A model generated the notes under the pieces. That model did not search any database. It was given only the letters and a program-made list of their open reading frames with translations, and had not been told where the DNA came from. The position numbers were made by a program, and so were the translations under genes. From Magnetococcales bacterium (GTDB lineage: Bacteria > Pseudomonadota > Magnetococcia > Magnetococcales > UBA8363), in the NCBI GenBank assembly GCA_002753515.1, contig PEAK01000031.1:1-45904 (forward strand): a DNA stretch of 45,904 nucleotides, written 5' to 3'. This document shows positions 7,787-15,740 of the stretch, one piece after another. Within the stretch, counting starts at the first letter, position 1. Every line of letters starts with the position of its first letter.

Positions 7787-9487
7787 ATGACGAAACCTCC
7801 CCGGAAAATTTTGTGTGTTGATGATGATCCCAGTGTTTTATATTTGTTTTCCGTCCTGCTCACCGAAGCGGGATACCTTGTGGAAAAAGCGGAATCGATG
7901 GCCCAAGCCATTGAACGCATCAGCCAGAACGCCTTTGATCTGGTGGTTTCCGACATCATGCTGGGAGACGCCAATGGCCTGGACCTGGTCAAGCAGATCC
8001 GGCAAACCGATTCCTCGACCTACGTGATCCTGGTTACCGGCAATCCCAGCCTGGAAACCGCCCAGGACGCCTTGCACCAGGGGGTTTTCGATTACATTCC
8101 CAAACCTGTTTCAACCAACACCTTGCTGGAGCGGGTTCGCGTCGCCCTGGAACACAAGGCATTACGCGATGAGCGTAATGCCATGCAATTACACCTGCAA
8201 GCGATCTTTCGCAGCGTTCAGGAAGCGATCATATCGGTGGATGCCGGTTACACCATACGGGAAATCAATGACGCCGCCCAGCGTATCTGTGGTTTGTCCT
8301 CCCAGATGATCGGCCAATCCTTTTTGCAAATTGTCCATTGCGAACCGTTGCGTGACTTGGTGACCCGGGTGTTTCAGGAACGACACCCCGTGGAACGCGT
8401 TGAATTGACCTGTCAAAATGCCCTGGGACGGCAGCAGGTGATCCATGTTTCGGTATCGCCCCTGCTGGATGACGGTGGCCTGTTCACCGGGGCTGTTGTC
8501 GTCATACTCGATTTCACCCGCATGGCCTTGCTGGAACAAAGTCGGCGGGAACGCAGTCGTTTTCACGGCATGATGGGGCAAAGTACCGCCATGCGCAAAC
8601 TATTCAGCCTGATCGAAGACCTCGCCGCCGTGGAAACAACCGTTCTGATCACCGGGGAAAGTGGCACCGGCAAGGAGTTGGTCGCCGAAGCCTTGCATTT
8701 TCAAGGGAGCCGGGGAAAAGGTCCCCTGGTCAAGGTCAACTGCGCGGGCCTGACGGAAACCTTGTTGGAAAGCGAATTGTTCGGCCACGTCAAGGGGGCC
8801 TTCACCGGGGCTTTTCGCGACAAGATCGGTCGTTTTCAATTGGCCGACCGGGGGACGCTGTTCCTGGATGAAATCGGCGACATCAGCCCGGGCATGCAAA
8901 CCCGATTGCTCCGGGTACTCCAGGAAAAGACCATAGAAAAAGTCGGGGATGCCCAACCCATTCACGTTGACGTTCGCATCATCGCCGCCACCAACCGCAA
9001 TTTACGCGACAAGGTACAGATGGGGACATTCCGCGAAGATTTGTATTACCGTCTGAACGTCGTCGAGATTCAACTCCCCCCGTTGCGCGAACGAAAAGAA
9101 GACATCGGCTTGTTGACCGACCAATTTATTCGCAAATTTTGCGTCAAGTTCAATAAGAGTATTGATTCGGTAACCGAAGAAGTCATGAGCGTACTACTCA
9201 ATTATTCCTGGCCCGGCAATATACGGGAACTGGAACATATTATTGAACGGGCGTTCGTGGTTTGCCGCAATCATGTCATTACCTTGGAACATTTGCCGTC
9301 CAACCTGGTGGAAGGCAAAATCCCCCCTCTGCCCGCCAAGGGGGGCGGAGCCGGCGATGAATCGGAGCGTGCGCATATTCTCAAGGCATTGGAGCAAGCT
9401 CGCTATAATAAGGGCAAAGCGGCGCAACTCCTGGGAATGAGCCGCAGTACTCTTTATCGTAAGCTCGAAAGTTTAAAAATAATCTAA
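7787..9487 (+). CDS. NtrC-type sigma-54 activator (REC-PAS-AAA+-HTH)
   Basis: 566 residues from ATG 7787; a TTG at 7709 would add 26 residues and has a purine-rich site before it, so the start is uncertain. A receiver domain (about 7-120) has Asp12, Asp13, phosphoacceptor Asp56 and Lys106. A PAS-like domain spans about 135-250. The AAA+ domain (about 262-490) has Walker A GESGTGKE (290-297), the sigma-54-contact loop GAFTGA (337-342), Walker B GTLFLDEIGD and an arginine-finger region. A Fis-type HTH ends the protein (AAQLLGMSRSTLYRKLESL). It most likely drives the divergent cytochrome operon in response to phosphorylation or a PAS-sensed redox cue. No partner histidine kinase is visible. Confidence 0.85.
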   Translation: MTKPPRKILCVDDDPSVLYLFSVLLTEAGYLVEKAESMAQAIERISQNAFDLVVSDIMLGDANGLDLVKQIRQTDSSTYVILVTGNPSLETAQDALHQGVFDYIPKPVSTNTLLERVRVALEHKALRDERNAMQLHLQAIFRSVQEAIISVDAGYTIREINDAAQRICGLSSQMIGQSFLQIVHCEPLRDLVTRVFQERHPVERVELTCQNALGRQQVIHVSVSPLLDDGGLFTGAVVVILDFTRMALLEQSRRERSRFHGMMGQSTAMRKLFSLIEDLAAVETTVLITGESGTGKELVAEALHFQGSRGKGPLVKVNCAGLTETLLESELFGHVKGAFTGAFRDKIGRFQLADRGTLFLDEIGDISPGMQTRLLRVLQEKTIEKVGDAQPIHVDVRIIAATNRNLRDKVQMGTFREDLYYRLNVVEIQLPPLRERKEDIGLLTDQFIRKFCVKFNKSIDSVTEEVMSVLLNYSWPGNIRELEHIIERAFVVCRNHVITLEHLPSNLVEGKIPPLPAKGGGAGDESERAHILKALEQARYNKGKAAQLLGMSRSTLYRKLESLKII

Positions 9488-9563
9488 TCCCCCCATCAGC
9501 CGCTTCCGATATACGGCATAGCCCCGAATCAACCGCAGCCTCTAATGTGGCGAGGAGATACCG

Positions 9564-10232
9564 ATGAAGGAAATGCTGAGGAAAATGGGCAAGCGTGGCA
9601 AGTGCTTGTTGTTGGCGGGTGTCATGACCCCGGTCCTGACCGCTTGTGGCCACGTCGTGGATCCGAACATGGCACAACTACCGACTTACGACATGCCCGC
9701 CGCTGTCGTCGTCAAGACCCCTCCCGCCCGTCTGCATGGTGGCGCGGCGGCGGTTGCACCTGGAATGCCGGCTCCAGTGGCCCCCCCTGTGATGGCAGGA
9801 GGCGTCATGGGTGCCAATCTGGCGCAGTTGGGCAATGGAGCCGTTACCGCCGTGCGGCCTGATGGGGCGACGGTGATTCAACAAACCCCCATCACGGTGC
9901 AACATCCCTCCATCGCCCTTCCCCAACCCCCCATCTGGGTAGGGAATCCGCCGATGGCCATTCCGTCACCGCCGCTGATCATCAACCAACCCGCTTTTTC
10001 TTATAATCAAGCGGAGATTTTGGTTCATCCGCCCCGGGTGGAGTTTGTTGAGACTGTGGTATTGCCGACGCAGGTCATTGCCGCCCAACCGGTGATCGCT
10101 GCGGTACCTCCGCCGCCTCCGCCGCCTCCGCCGCCCCCCGCGCCGGTACCGGAAAAACCCAAGGTGACGCCACCGCCGATACCCAAGGTTGCACCCGTCA
10201 TCCCCAAGGAGGATGTCCTGCCCCCCAAATGA
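9564..10232 (+). CDS. Proline-rich lipoprotein of unknown function
   Basis: 222 residues; ATG 9564 has GGAGATACCG before it. A basic start and hydrophobic core end in a lipobox LTAC with Cys28, so it should be a lipid-anchored envelope protein. The mature part is low in complexity: Pro, Ala and Val rich, with repeated PPI/PSP motifs, an 11-proline run near residue 185-195 and a Pro/Lys tail. Such stretches form extended, possibly wall-spanning rods. First of four same-strand genes for secreted low-complexity proteins, starting 76 bp after the sigma-54 activator. No known family recognised. Confidence 0.7.
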   Translation: MKEMLRKMGKRGKCLLLAGVMTPVLTACGHVVDPNMAQLPTYDMPAAVVVKTPPARLHGGAAAVAPGMPAPVAPPVMAGGVMGANLAQLGNGAVTAVRPDGATVIQQTPITVQHPSIALPQPPIWVGNPPMAIPSPPLIINQPAFSYNQAEILVHPPRVEFVETVVLPTQVIAAQPVIAAVPPPPPPPPPPPAPVPEKPKVTPPPIPKVAPVIPKEDVLPPK

Positions 10233-10276
10233 TTGTGGCATGGCATCAAGAATGCGGGAACCTGGAGAAACGATCC

Positions 10277-10636
10277 ATGTATAACAAGAAAACGATGATC
10301 CTGTCCGCCCTGGCCACCTTGTTGTTGCAGGTGAACCTCACTGAGGCAGGGCAGTTGATGGTACCCCATCAAGACCAGGATGAGGTTACCGTCCATACCT
10401 ACCCGGAAAAGTTTGCCCACCCCATGGATTATTGGTGGAATTTAAATCCGTCGCAAGCGGGTGCCTGGGACTACTTTTCGCCGGTCACCGATCCCTACCA
10501 ACCCATCGTTGTGGAGCAAGGGGCCCCGGGTACCCGTCCCCTGGAAGTGTTGGGCGTCCGTTTGAGCAAGTTGCCGGCCAAATACGCCAGCCCACAAGCC
10601 ACGGGATCGCCGCTGTATCATGGCAAAGGAAATTAA
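10277..10636 (+). CDS. Small secreted aromatic-rich protein, unknown
   Basis: 119 residues from ATG 10277 (GGAGAAACGATCC upstream; an earlier in-frame start at 10229 has no ribosome site). A signal peptide covers about 1-24 (ILSALATLLLQVNLTEA). The mature region contains HPMDYWWNLNPSQAGAWDYF and several Pro-Tyr/Tyr-Gln motifs, no cysteine and no membrane helix. Second gene of the envelope cluster, 44 bp after the lipoprotein gene. Function unknown. Confidence 0.65.
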   Translation: MYNKKTMILSALATLLLQVNLTEAGQLMVPHQDQDEVTVHTYPEKFAHPMDYWWNLNPSQAGAWDYFSPVTDPYQPIVVEQGAPGTRPLEVLGVRLSKLPAKYASPQATGSPLYHGKGN

Positions 10637-10677
10637 AACGATAACTGCTGTCCGTCCGCTCTCATGAAGGAATAACC

Positions 10678-11472
10678 ATGAAAATGTCCATTGCAAACAT
10701 CGACCTGTCCAAATCTTTCCTGGCCTCAGCCGCATTGGTGGCTGTTAGCTTTGTCGCACCCGGTTCGGCGCATGCCGATGTTGCCACGGCAACCGCATTG
10801 GGGGGCACCGCCTTGTTGACCTCCATGACCCATGCGGCAACCCCCGTTGGTGCGCCGGTAGCGGTCCCGGCATTTCCACAGGCCTCGGTTGCCCCTCCGG
10901 CGATCATTGCCCAGCCCATGGCGATGATCCCCCCCAAGCTCTCGCCGCTCCATGAGCCGACGATTTATTCATCCGTGTCGCCGACGGCGGCCCCCGCGCC
11001 CGAAGTCAAACAGATGCAGCAAATCTCCTATCAGGTTTCGCCGCCTTCGGCACCGTCGATGAACATGCCCAGCTATCAAACGGGTCCGTCGCCGCTGCAA
11101 CAACAGCAACCGATGATGCAACAACAACCGATGATGCAACAACAACCGATGATGCAACAGCAGCAGCCGGCGGCGCAGTATGCACCCACGACCGGTCAGC
11201 CGCTTGCGGGATATCAGGGTCAAGGTTATCCGATGATGCAACAAGGCGGCATGTCTTCGCTGCAATCCGGCATGGCCATGCAACAGCCCAACATGTACAA
11301 CCCGCAACAAGCCGCCATGATGCCGCAGCAAAGCGCTCTGACGGCGCAACAGGCTGCCATGATGTACCAACAGCAACAACAGCAAGGAACGGTCATGTCA
11401 CAGCAAACCGCCTTGGCAGCCGGGGGATACGGTCCGAGCATGCCAGGTTCCACGTTCGCCTACGCACGCTGA
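10678..11472 (+). CDS. Secreted Gln/Met-rich low-complexity protein with QQQPMM repeats
   Basis: 264 residues; ATG 10678 follows AAGGAATAACC. The signal peptide is about 1-33 (ending GSAHA). The mature chain is Ala/Pro-rich first, then from about 135 becomes Gln- and Met-rich, with three perfect or near-perfect QQQPMM units and further QQ, MM and MMQQ clusters up to about 245. There are no cysteines after the leader. Met-rich repeats can bind Cu(I), and Gln-rich chains can self-assemble; either is speculation. Third gene of the envelope cluster. No homologous family recognised. Confidence 0.7.
   Translation: MKMSIANIDLSKSFLASAALVAVSFVAPGSAHADVATATALGGTALLTSMTHAATPVGAPVAVPAFPQASVAPPAIIAQPMAMIPPKLSPLHEPTIYSSVSPTAAPAPEVKQMQQISYQVSPPSAPSMNMPSYQTGPSPLQQQQPMMQQQPMMQQQPMMQQQQPAAQYAPTTGQPLAGYQGQGYPMMQQGGMSSLQSGMAMQQPNMYNPQQAAMMPQQSALTAQQAAMMYQQQQQQGTVMSQQTALAAGGYGPSMPGSTFAYAR
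11101..11154 (+). repeat. Three tandem 18-bp units coding QQQPMM
   Basis: Units 11101-11118, 11119-11136 and 11137-11154 follow the pattern CAACAACAACCGATGATG; the first differs by one base. The near-identity at third codon positions points to recent repeat expansion rather than protein-level selection alone. Confidence 0.9.
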
Positions 11473-11566
11473 GCCATAACGCAGGCATTGACGGTGATCC
11501 CACCAGCCGTTGCAAGGGTGGAATCACCGAGCTGGAAATGAAGTTTCTTTAAGAAGGGGAAAGAAG

Positions 11567-12208
11567 ATGATCTTTTCCAAAATCAGGCCAGCCACTCCCA
11601 TGACACTGAGGCTTGTTTTCGCGCTGGTCACGGCTCTCCTCGCCAACACGGGTTTGGCGGAAAGCCCTGCCAAGATCAAGCCGGATGCCAGGCCGGATGC
11701 GAAGCCGCTCCGGGAGTTCATTTATTATCCCAATTATGCCCAGTCGCCGTACAACTACCAATCGACGGGGGATTTTGCCATGACGCCCATGGTGATTCCA
11801 CCGTCCGTACCGGTGCTTCGGCAACCTTCGGCGATGATCGTCGATGCCCCACCCCTGGGTTCTGGTGCCCCGCCCGGGGGTGTGGGATTGGAATTGCCGC
11901 CGCCGCCATCCATGCCACGGGTAGCCGCAGCCGCTGGCCCCGCCTTTGTCGGGGGTGGCATCCCCGGTCAACCGGGCAAGGGATACAGCCTGCATGTGGG
12001 CAGTTCCATCGATGCGGCGCATGCCGACCTGCTCATGCAACAGGTCACGACCGCCGGAATTCCAGCCTACCGTCGTCCCATGTCCTACAACGGCCTCAAC
12101 TGGGAACAGATCCACGCCGGACCTTTTGAAAGCTATGAGAAGGTGACCCAGGTTGCCAAATTGTTGCAGGACCAATTGCAAATTCAAGGGCGCATTGTAA
12201 CCCACTGA
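11567..12208 (+). CDS. SPOR-domain periplasmic protein
   Basis: 213 residues from ATG 11567 (AAGGGGAAAGAAG upstream; an earlier start at 11510 lacks one). A signal peptide spans about 1-31 (ending NTGLA). A Tyr/Pro/Gly-rich linker (about 32-135) includes YYPNYAQSPYNYQS. The C-terminal about 75 residues (from GKGYSLHVGS to QIQGRIVTH) have the SPOR pattern: a strand, the AHADLLMQQV helix, WEQIHAGPFESYEKV, then helix and strand. SPOR domains bind denuded peptidoglycan glycan strands, usually at the division septum. Last gene of the cluster, followed by a terminator; it could tether the set to the cell wall. Confidence 0.75.
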   Translation: MIFSKIRPATPMTLRLVFALVTALLANTGLAESPAKIKPDARPDAKPLREFIYYPNYAQSPYNYQSTGDFAMTPMVIPPSVPVLRQPSAMIVDAPPLGSGAPPGGVGLELPPPPSMPRVAAAAGPAFVGGGIPGQPGKGYSLHVGSSIDAAHADLLMQQVTTAGIPAYRRPMSYNGLNWEQIHAGPFESYEKVTQVAKLLQDQLQIQGRIVTH

Positions 12209-12216
12209 AGACTGGA

Positions 12217-12246
12217 GAGGCGGCGTCAAAACATCGACACCGCCTC
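12217..12246 (+). terminator. Rho-independent-type terminator of the envelope cluster
   Basis: GAGGCGGCGTC (12217-12227) pairs with GACACCGCCTC (12236-12246) with one mismatch across an 8-nt loop, followed by TTTCGCTTT. It lies 9 bp after the SPOR gene. Confidence 0.75.
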
Positions 12247-12347
12247 TTTCGCTTTCTAAACCGCATCTATTTTGGGATGCGTAGTTTTTGTCATCCCCGC
12301 CCCCGATTAAAGCATTCGAGGGCAGGCTTCAGCGGGGATCCAGAGCC

Positions 12348-12445
12348 CGTCATTCCCGCGAAAGCGGGAACCCCGAATGCCTGAATCGGGGGAGATCTTC
12401 CTATCTCCCATGACTTTCTGGATTCCCGCTTTCGCGAGAATGACG
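12348..12445. repeat. REP/MITE-like palindromic element
   Basis: Inverted ends of about 25 bp, CGTCATTCCCGCGAAAGCGG at 12348-12367 onward and its near-complement ending at 12445, enclose about 46 bp. The ends contain the widespread ATTCCCGCGAAAGCGGGAA palindrome of intergenic repeats. A degenerate third arm (TCATCCCCGC ... GCGGGGATCCA) precedes it at about 12291-12342. It has no coding capacity and forms a large hairpin. Confidence 0.7.
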
Positions 12446-12481
12446 CTGGAAAATTACGTATCCCGAGTTGGTTTCGGTATA

Positions 12482-12718
12482 TCAATTGATCAGCCGCATG
12501 ACCTGTTTGCGCACATAGTCCGGGTCGAAGTCAGCCAAATCGCAAACAAATTTAAAATGGGTCCCCCCTTCCCGGAACCAGTTCCGGGCTGCCTCTTTCT
12601 CTTCCGGGTCCTTATGCGCTAAAGCGTCCTCCACGGCTGTTTCCAGAACGGCGATCCACAGCTTTTGCTCGGGGGTATAAGGCGTATCCTGGGTAAAGGC
12701 ATCCAATCTGTTCTTCAT
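12482..12718 (-). CDS. Small helical protein of unknown function
   Basis: 78 residues from ATG 12718, which follows AAGGATGACACC. It is charged and predicted helical, with the motif AARNWFREGGTHFKFVCDLA followed by DPDYVRKQVMRLI. This WF...VC.LA..DP..VR pattern occurs in small phage-like or regulatory proteins of proteobacteria, but I cannot assign a family or function. No signal peptide. The gene sits alone between a palindromic repeat and the STAS gene, which is on the other strand. Confidence 0.55.
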   Translation of the reverse strand: MKNRLDAFTQDTPYTPEQKLWIAVLETAVEDALAHKDPEEKEAARNWFREGGTHFKFVCDLADFDPDYVRKQVMRLIN

Positions 12719-12908
12719 GGTGTCATCCTTAGCATGCCATAACAATGGAGTGATTTCGGTCACGCAATTATCGCAAGCAATAAAGATACCAACCGTAAGT
12801 CAACGCAAAAATACAGTGCCCCCCAGAACGGCAGTAGCTTTTGGGGATCCTTTGCTGTAACCTGAAAATTGGGTGGGCGGAACAGATTATTCAACGTTGG
12901 GAGGGATC

Positions 12909-13205
12909 ATGCCAATCCAGGTCGTGTCTGAAGACAACAGCGTTACCATCACCCTGGAAGAACGCTTTAATTTTGAAATTCATCGCGAATTCCGCGATGC
13001 GTGTACCAAATTCCCCCCCACCACCGCGTTCATCATCGATATGGGACGCGTGGAATACCTGGACAGCTCCGCACTGGGCATGTTGCTCCTGCTGCGGGAA
13101 CATGCCGGTGGTGACAAATCCAACATCAGACTCGTCAACTGCAAACCAACGGTTGAGCGCATCTTCAAGGTGGCCAATTTCGACCGCCTTTTCAAGCTTG
13201 CCTGA
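12909..13205 (+). CDS. STAS-domain anti-sigma factor antagonist-like protein
   Basis: 98 residues; ATG 12909 follows GGGAGGGATC. The whole protein is one STAS domain: a beta-rich start (MPIQVVSEDNSVTITLEERF), then AFIIDMGRVEYLDSSALGML, whose DSSALG loop carries the phosphorylatable Ser (53 or 54), then LRLVN-type strand and C-terminal helix. Family members bind and release partner proteins according to phosphorylation by a switch kinase. No anti-sigma factor or kinase partner is adjacent; such stand-alone STAS proteins often act with a distant PP2C/HptB-type module. Confidence 0.8.
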   Translation: MPIQVVSEDNSVTITLEERFNFEIHREFRDACTKFPPTTAFIIDMGRVEYLDSSALGMLLLLREHAGGDKSNIRLVNCKPTVERIFKVANFDRLFKLA

Positions 13206-13301
13206 TTTACTTTATCTGACCCTGATTCCGTTTGTTTGGTAGTGTGGGGGCCTTCCCGGGGGTGTCGCCGTTCCTGGCAACGCGATGGTACCGGACGCTC
13301 T

Positions 13302-14504
13302 TCATTCGCAACCTGACGACTCACCCTTGGCCGGACCGAAAAGGAAGAAGGCACTCGTGAAGCCGTGCAAAAACGTCTTGCCATGAATGGGGCCGATTTC
13401 CCCATTGCAGAAGAACCCGCCGATGGGAAGCGTGCCCAGCGTTGTTTGAAAAAGGTGTATGTCGTGGTTGGATAAACCGAACAACCCCTTGCCACGCCCG
13501 AGACAGGAAAACATCAAGCCCCCCACGGATTGATGCCCCTGCTGCGCTTGGCCATGATTTTTCAAGACCCGCAGCAAACCCTTTCTGGCGGCCAGGGGGT
13601 CGCGCAAATGAAACTGGACGGCCTGATAGGAGCGTACCGGGGCGGCAATCGCCAAATGACCGGTGGCGGGTTCCCCTCCGATGATCTGTCGGATTAAAAA
13701 GTCGCCTTGTTCGAGGTGTTGCTGTTTGGTGGTTACGGCAATACCCAACGTCAGGGCGTTTTGGAAAAGTTCCTGATCCGATTCGGGTAACGTGTCGTAA
13801 ATTTCCCGCAAAACATCCACCGGGGAGCGATTATCCAGTTCATAGATCAGGTTGTTTTTGCATGATGTAATGAACATGGGCGGCCCGATGGGGCGGCATC
13901 CCTGGCTGACGATCGAATCGATGTGCAGGCTGCCGGACAGGGCCACACCCGAAAGCCCGGTTTGATAAATGCCATCATCGACCATCATGATATGGTCCCC
14001 CGGTTTATTGCCACCGCTGACAAGGCCACCCATTTTGACACTCTCGGGGAATCCCAAATCCAATGCTTGGAGAAAGGTTTCGATGTCAAAGGTATACGGA
14101 TCCGCCAGCAGGATGAAATGCGGGGCTGGAGTCGTCGTGGACAGATGGAGGCGCAGGGTATCCAGGGCGGTGGCGGGTTCGGAGAAATGTTGGGAGGTGA
14201 TGTGAAAGGGCTGGAGCGTCACCTCGGGCAGCGAGGCCATGGAGATGGAGATGGCCTTTTGTTGTTCCAATTCCCGTCCTTGACCGATAACGCCGCCGCT
14301 CAAACAGCCAATCCAGTGCCGGGGCTTCAGCAGACTGGGGATCAATTGTGCCAACTGTCTGACCTCGTCACGATTGTAACCACAAAAGAAAACGATTGCC
14401 AAATCGGGGGTGGTGCCGGAAAAAATGTGTGCAAACCGCTCGGCAGCTTCAGCCATACCCCGCTCCAGGTGTTCGTCACAGAGCAAAAGAGTTTCCCACT
14501 TCAT
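13302..14504 (-). CDS. FIST-domain sensory protein
   Basis: 400 residues from ATG 14504 with GGAGAG seven bases upstream; a TTG at 14519 is less likely. The N-terminal FIST_N region includes DLAIVFFCGYNRDEV, HWIGCLSGGVIGQGRE and a GGLVSGGN motif near 190. The C-terminal FIST_C region covers NLIYELDNRSPVDVLREIYD, FLIRQIIGG and the ending GLFGLSNHDI...LPIGGFFCNGEIGPIHG...LHGFTS, typical of the family. FIST domains are thought to sense small ligands such as amino acids and are found alone or fused to chemotaxis and signalling modules. It is cytosolic and stand-alone here. Confidence 0.85.
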   Translation of the reverse strand: MKWETLLLCDEHLERGMAEAAERFAHIFSGTTPDLAIVFFCGYNRDEVRQLAQLIPSLLKPRHWIGCLSGGVIGQGRELEQQKAISISMASLPEVTLQPFHITSQHFSEPATALDTLRLHLSTTTPAPHFILLADPYTFDIETFLQALDLGFPESVKMGGLVSGGNKPGDHIMMVDDGIYQTGLSGVALSGSLHIDSIVSQGCRPIGPPMFITSCKNNLIYELDNRSPVDVLREIYDTLPESDQELFQNALTLGIAVTTKQQHLEQGDFLIRQIIGGEPATGHLAIAAPVRSYQAVQFHLRDPLAARKGLLRVLKNHGQAQQGHQSVGGLMFSCLGRGKGLFGLSNHDIHLFQTTLGTLPIGGFFCNGEIGPIHGKTFLHGFTSAFFLFGPAKGESSGCE

Positions 14505-14570
14505 ACTACGACTCTCCAAGGCGGACCATTCAAGCCAGAGCGAGGAAGCTACACGAGGTGATTCAAGAAA

Positions 14571-14604
14571 AAAGAGCGGGCCGAAACCGTTCAGCCCGCT
14601 CTTT
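14571..14604 (-). terminator. Terminator after the OmpA-family lipoprotein gene
   Basis: AAAGAGCGGGC (14571-14581) and GCCCGCTCTTT (14594-14604) form a perfect 11-bp stem; on the minus strand it is followed by CTTTTTTCTTG. It lies 23 bp after the OmpA-like stop. Confidence 0.85.
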
Positions 14605-14626
14605 GTTTCAGTCTACGAAACGCATA

Positions 14627-15394
14627 CTACTTCAAGGGATCCAACTGCACGCGGCGGTTCATGGCACGCCCTTGTGGTGTGGAATTGTCCGCAATGGGCT
14701 TGTCCATACCGTAACCGACGGTGGTCAGACGTTTGGCGCTCACACCCTTGGCGATGAAATATTGGCGCACCGCTTCGGCCCGGAATTCGGACAATGCCTG
14801 ATTGTGTTTACGATTGCTCGTACTGTCCGTATGCCCTTGAATCTCCACATTCATGGTGGGATTCTGGTTCAAAACCATGATGACACTGTCCAGGTTGGCG
14901 AAATCGACCGGCTTGATCGTGGCTTTATCGCTGTCGAAGTGGAGGTTTTCCACGACCCAGCAACCGACCTCATTCACGTGCGCCCCTTTGGGGGTACCGG
15001 GACATTTGTCACGGTTGTCGGGCACGCCGTCGCCGTCGGTGTCGATGGGACAGCCATTTTTATCGACGGCCACCCCTCTGGGGGTATCGGGGCATTTGTC
15101 CAGGTAGTCGGGCACGCCATCGCCGTCAGAGTCCAGTGGACAGCCTTTGGCATCGACCGGGACGCCCTTCGGGGTGTTGGGACAAGCGGGTGGGGGAGGG
15201 GCTTGCTCAACCGTGCGCTCGCAAAAGTAGCACTGAGTTCCCGCTTTGCCAACGTTCGCTTTCCCATCCTGGGGATGCCATTGCTTGTATCCACCGTAGA
15301 CCCAACCTTCGGGTGTTGTTGGCGGCGCGCAAGAGGCGAGGGTAAGCGAAAGGAGGCCAACTGCGGCCAAGGTCGCTAACCGAAATATTTTCAT
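14627..15394 (-). CDS. OmpA-family lipoprotein with TSP3 calcium-binding repeats
   Basis: 255 residues from the second of two ATGs (15394), which has better spacing to AAGGAG. Signal peptide with lipobox LASC, Cys22. A short region with CYFC follows, then two to three thrombospondin type-3 repeats (DSDGDGVPDYLDKCP, DTDGDGVPDNRDKCP), each expected to bind Ca2+ and linked by Cys-Pro spacers. The C-terminal OmpA domain (about 150-255) has GHTDSTSNRKHNQALSEFRA, whose Asp and Arg bind diaminopimelate of peptidoglycan. It should tether outer membrane to wall. It lacks an OmpA barrel. Confidence 0.85.
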   Translation of the reverse strand: MKIFRLATLAAVGLLSLTLASCAPPTTPEGWVYGGYKQWHPQDGKANVGKAGTQCYFCERTVEQAPPPPACPNTPKGVPVDAKGCPLDSDGDGVPDYLDKCPDTPRGVAVDKNGCPIDTDGDGVPDNRDKCPGTPKGAHVNEVGCWVVENLHFDSDKATIKPVDFANLDSVIMVLNQNPTMNVEIQGHTDSTSNRKHNQALSEFRAEAVRQYFIAKGVSAKRLTTVGYGMDKPIADNSTPQGRAMNRRVQLDPLK

Positions 15395-15397
15395 CAT

Positions 15398-15740
15398 AAA
15401 CTCCTTGCTACTGTTAGTAAAAGATATTGACCACCACAACGGATCCATCAGGCCGATCCATTCGACTGGCGGCGATTATCTCACATTCGCTAATTGTTGT
15501 ACAATGCGTTTCTTGGGTTGCGCTAGAATCAGTATCACTCCTCCACAAAACAAGGGACGGGGCGATAAATAAATTTTATTTAATAATGAATAGAAATTTT
15601 TATAGAGCAATCTCTTATTTACTTCCGTGATTTTTGCGGATAAGGTTTTCAAAGATGGGGATGGCCCTGCCCGCGCATCACCTTTTTCCCCTCAGGGGGG
15701 GAATTGGGCAAAAAGCCTCTGCTGCAAAGGAAAATAACAA
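15398..15740. other. Divergent intergenic region between the OmpA-like and two-CW genes
   Basis: About 343 bp, AT-rich in the middle. It contains a sigma-70-like promoter for the OmpA-like gene (see 15475-15504). A CCCCT/AGGGG palindrome lies at about 15688-15700, upstream of the two-CW gene. No coding region seen. Confidence 0.5.
15475..15504 (-). promoter_or_regulatory. Sigma-70-type promoter of the OmpA-like gene
   Basis: On the minus strand TTGTAC (15504-15499) and GATAAT (15480-15475) are separated by 18 bp, about 80 bp upstream of the start codon. Match is moderate at the -35 and good at the -10. Confidence 0.4.

Noticed and set aside
11101-11400. Short regular repeats that could suggest a CRISPR array
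   Set aside because: Units are tandem 18-bp codon repeats without spacers and lie in frame within a coding sequence.
9564-12208. Pro/Gln-rich genes as pure shadow of GC-rich DNA
   Set aside because: Each has a ribosome site and an export signal, one has a lipobox and one a SPOR domain, so they were kept as real genes.
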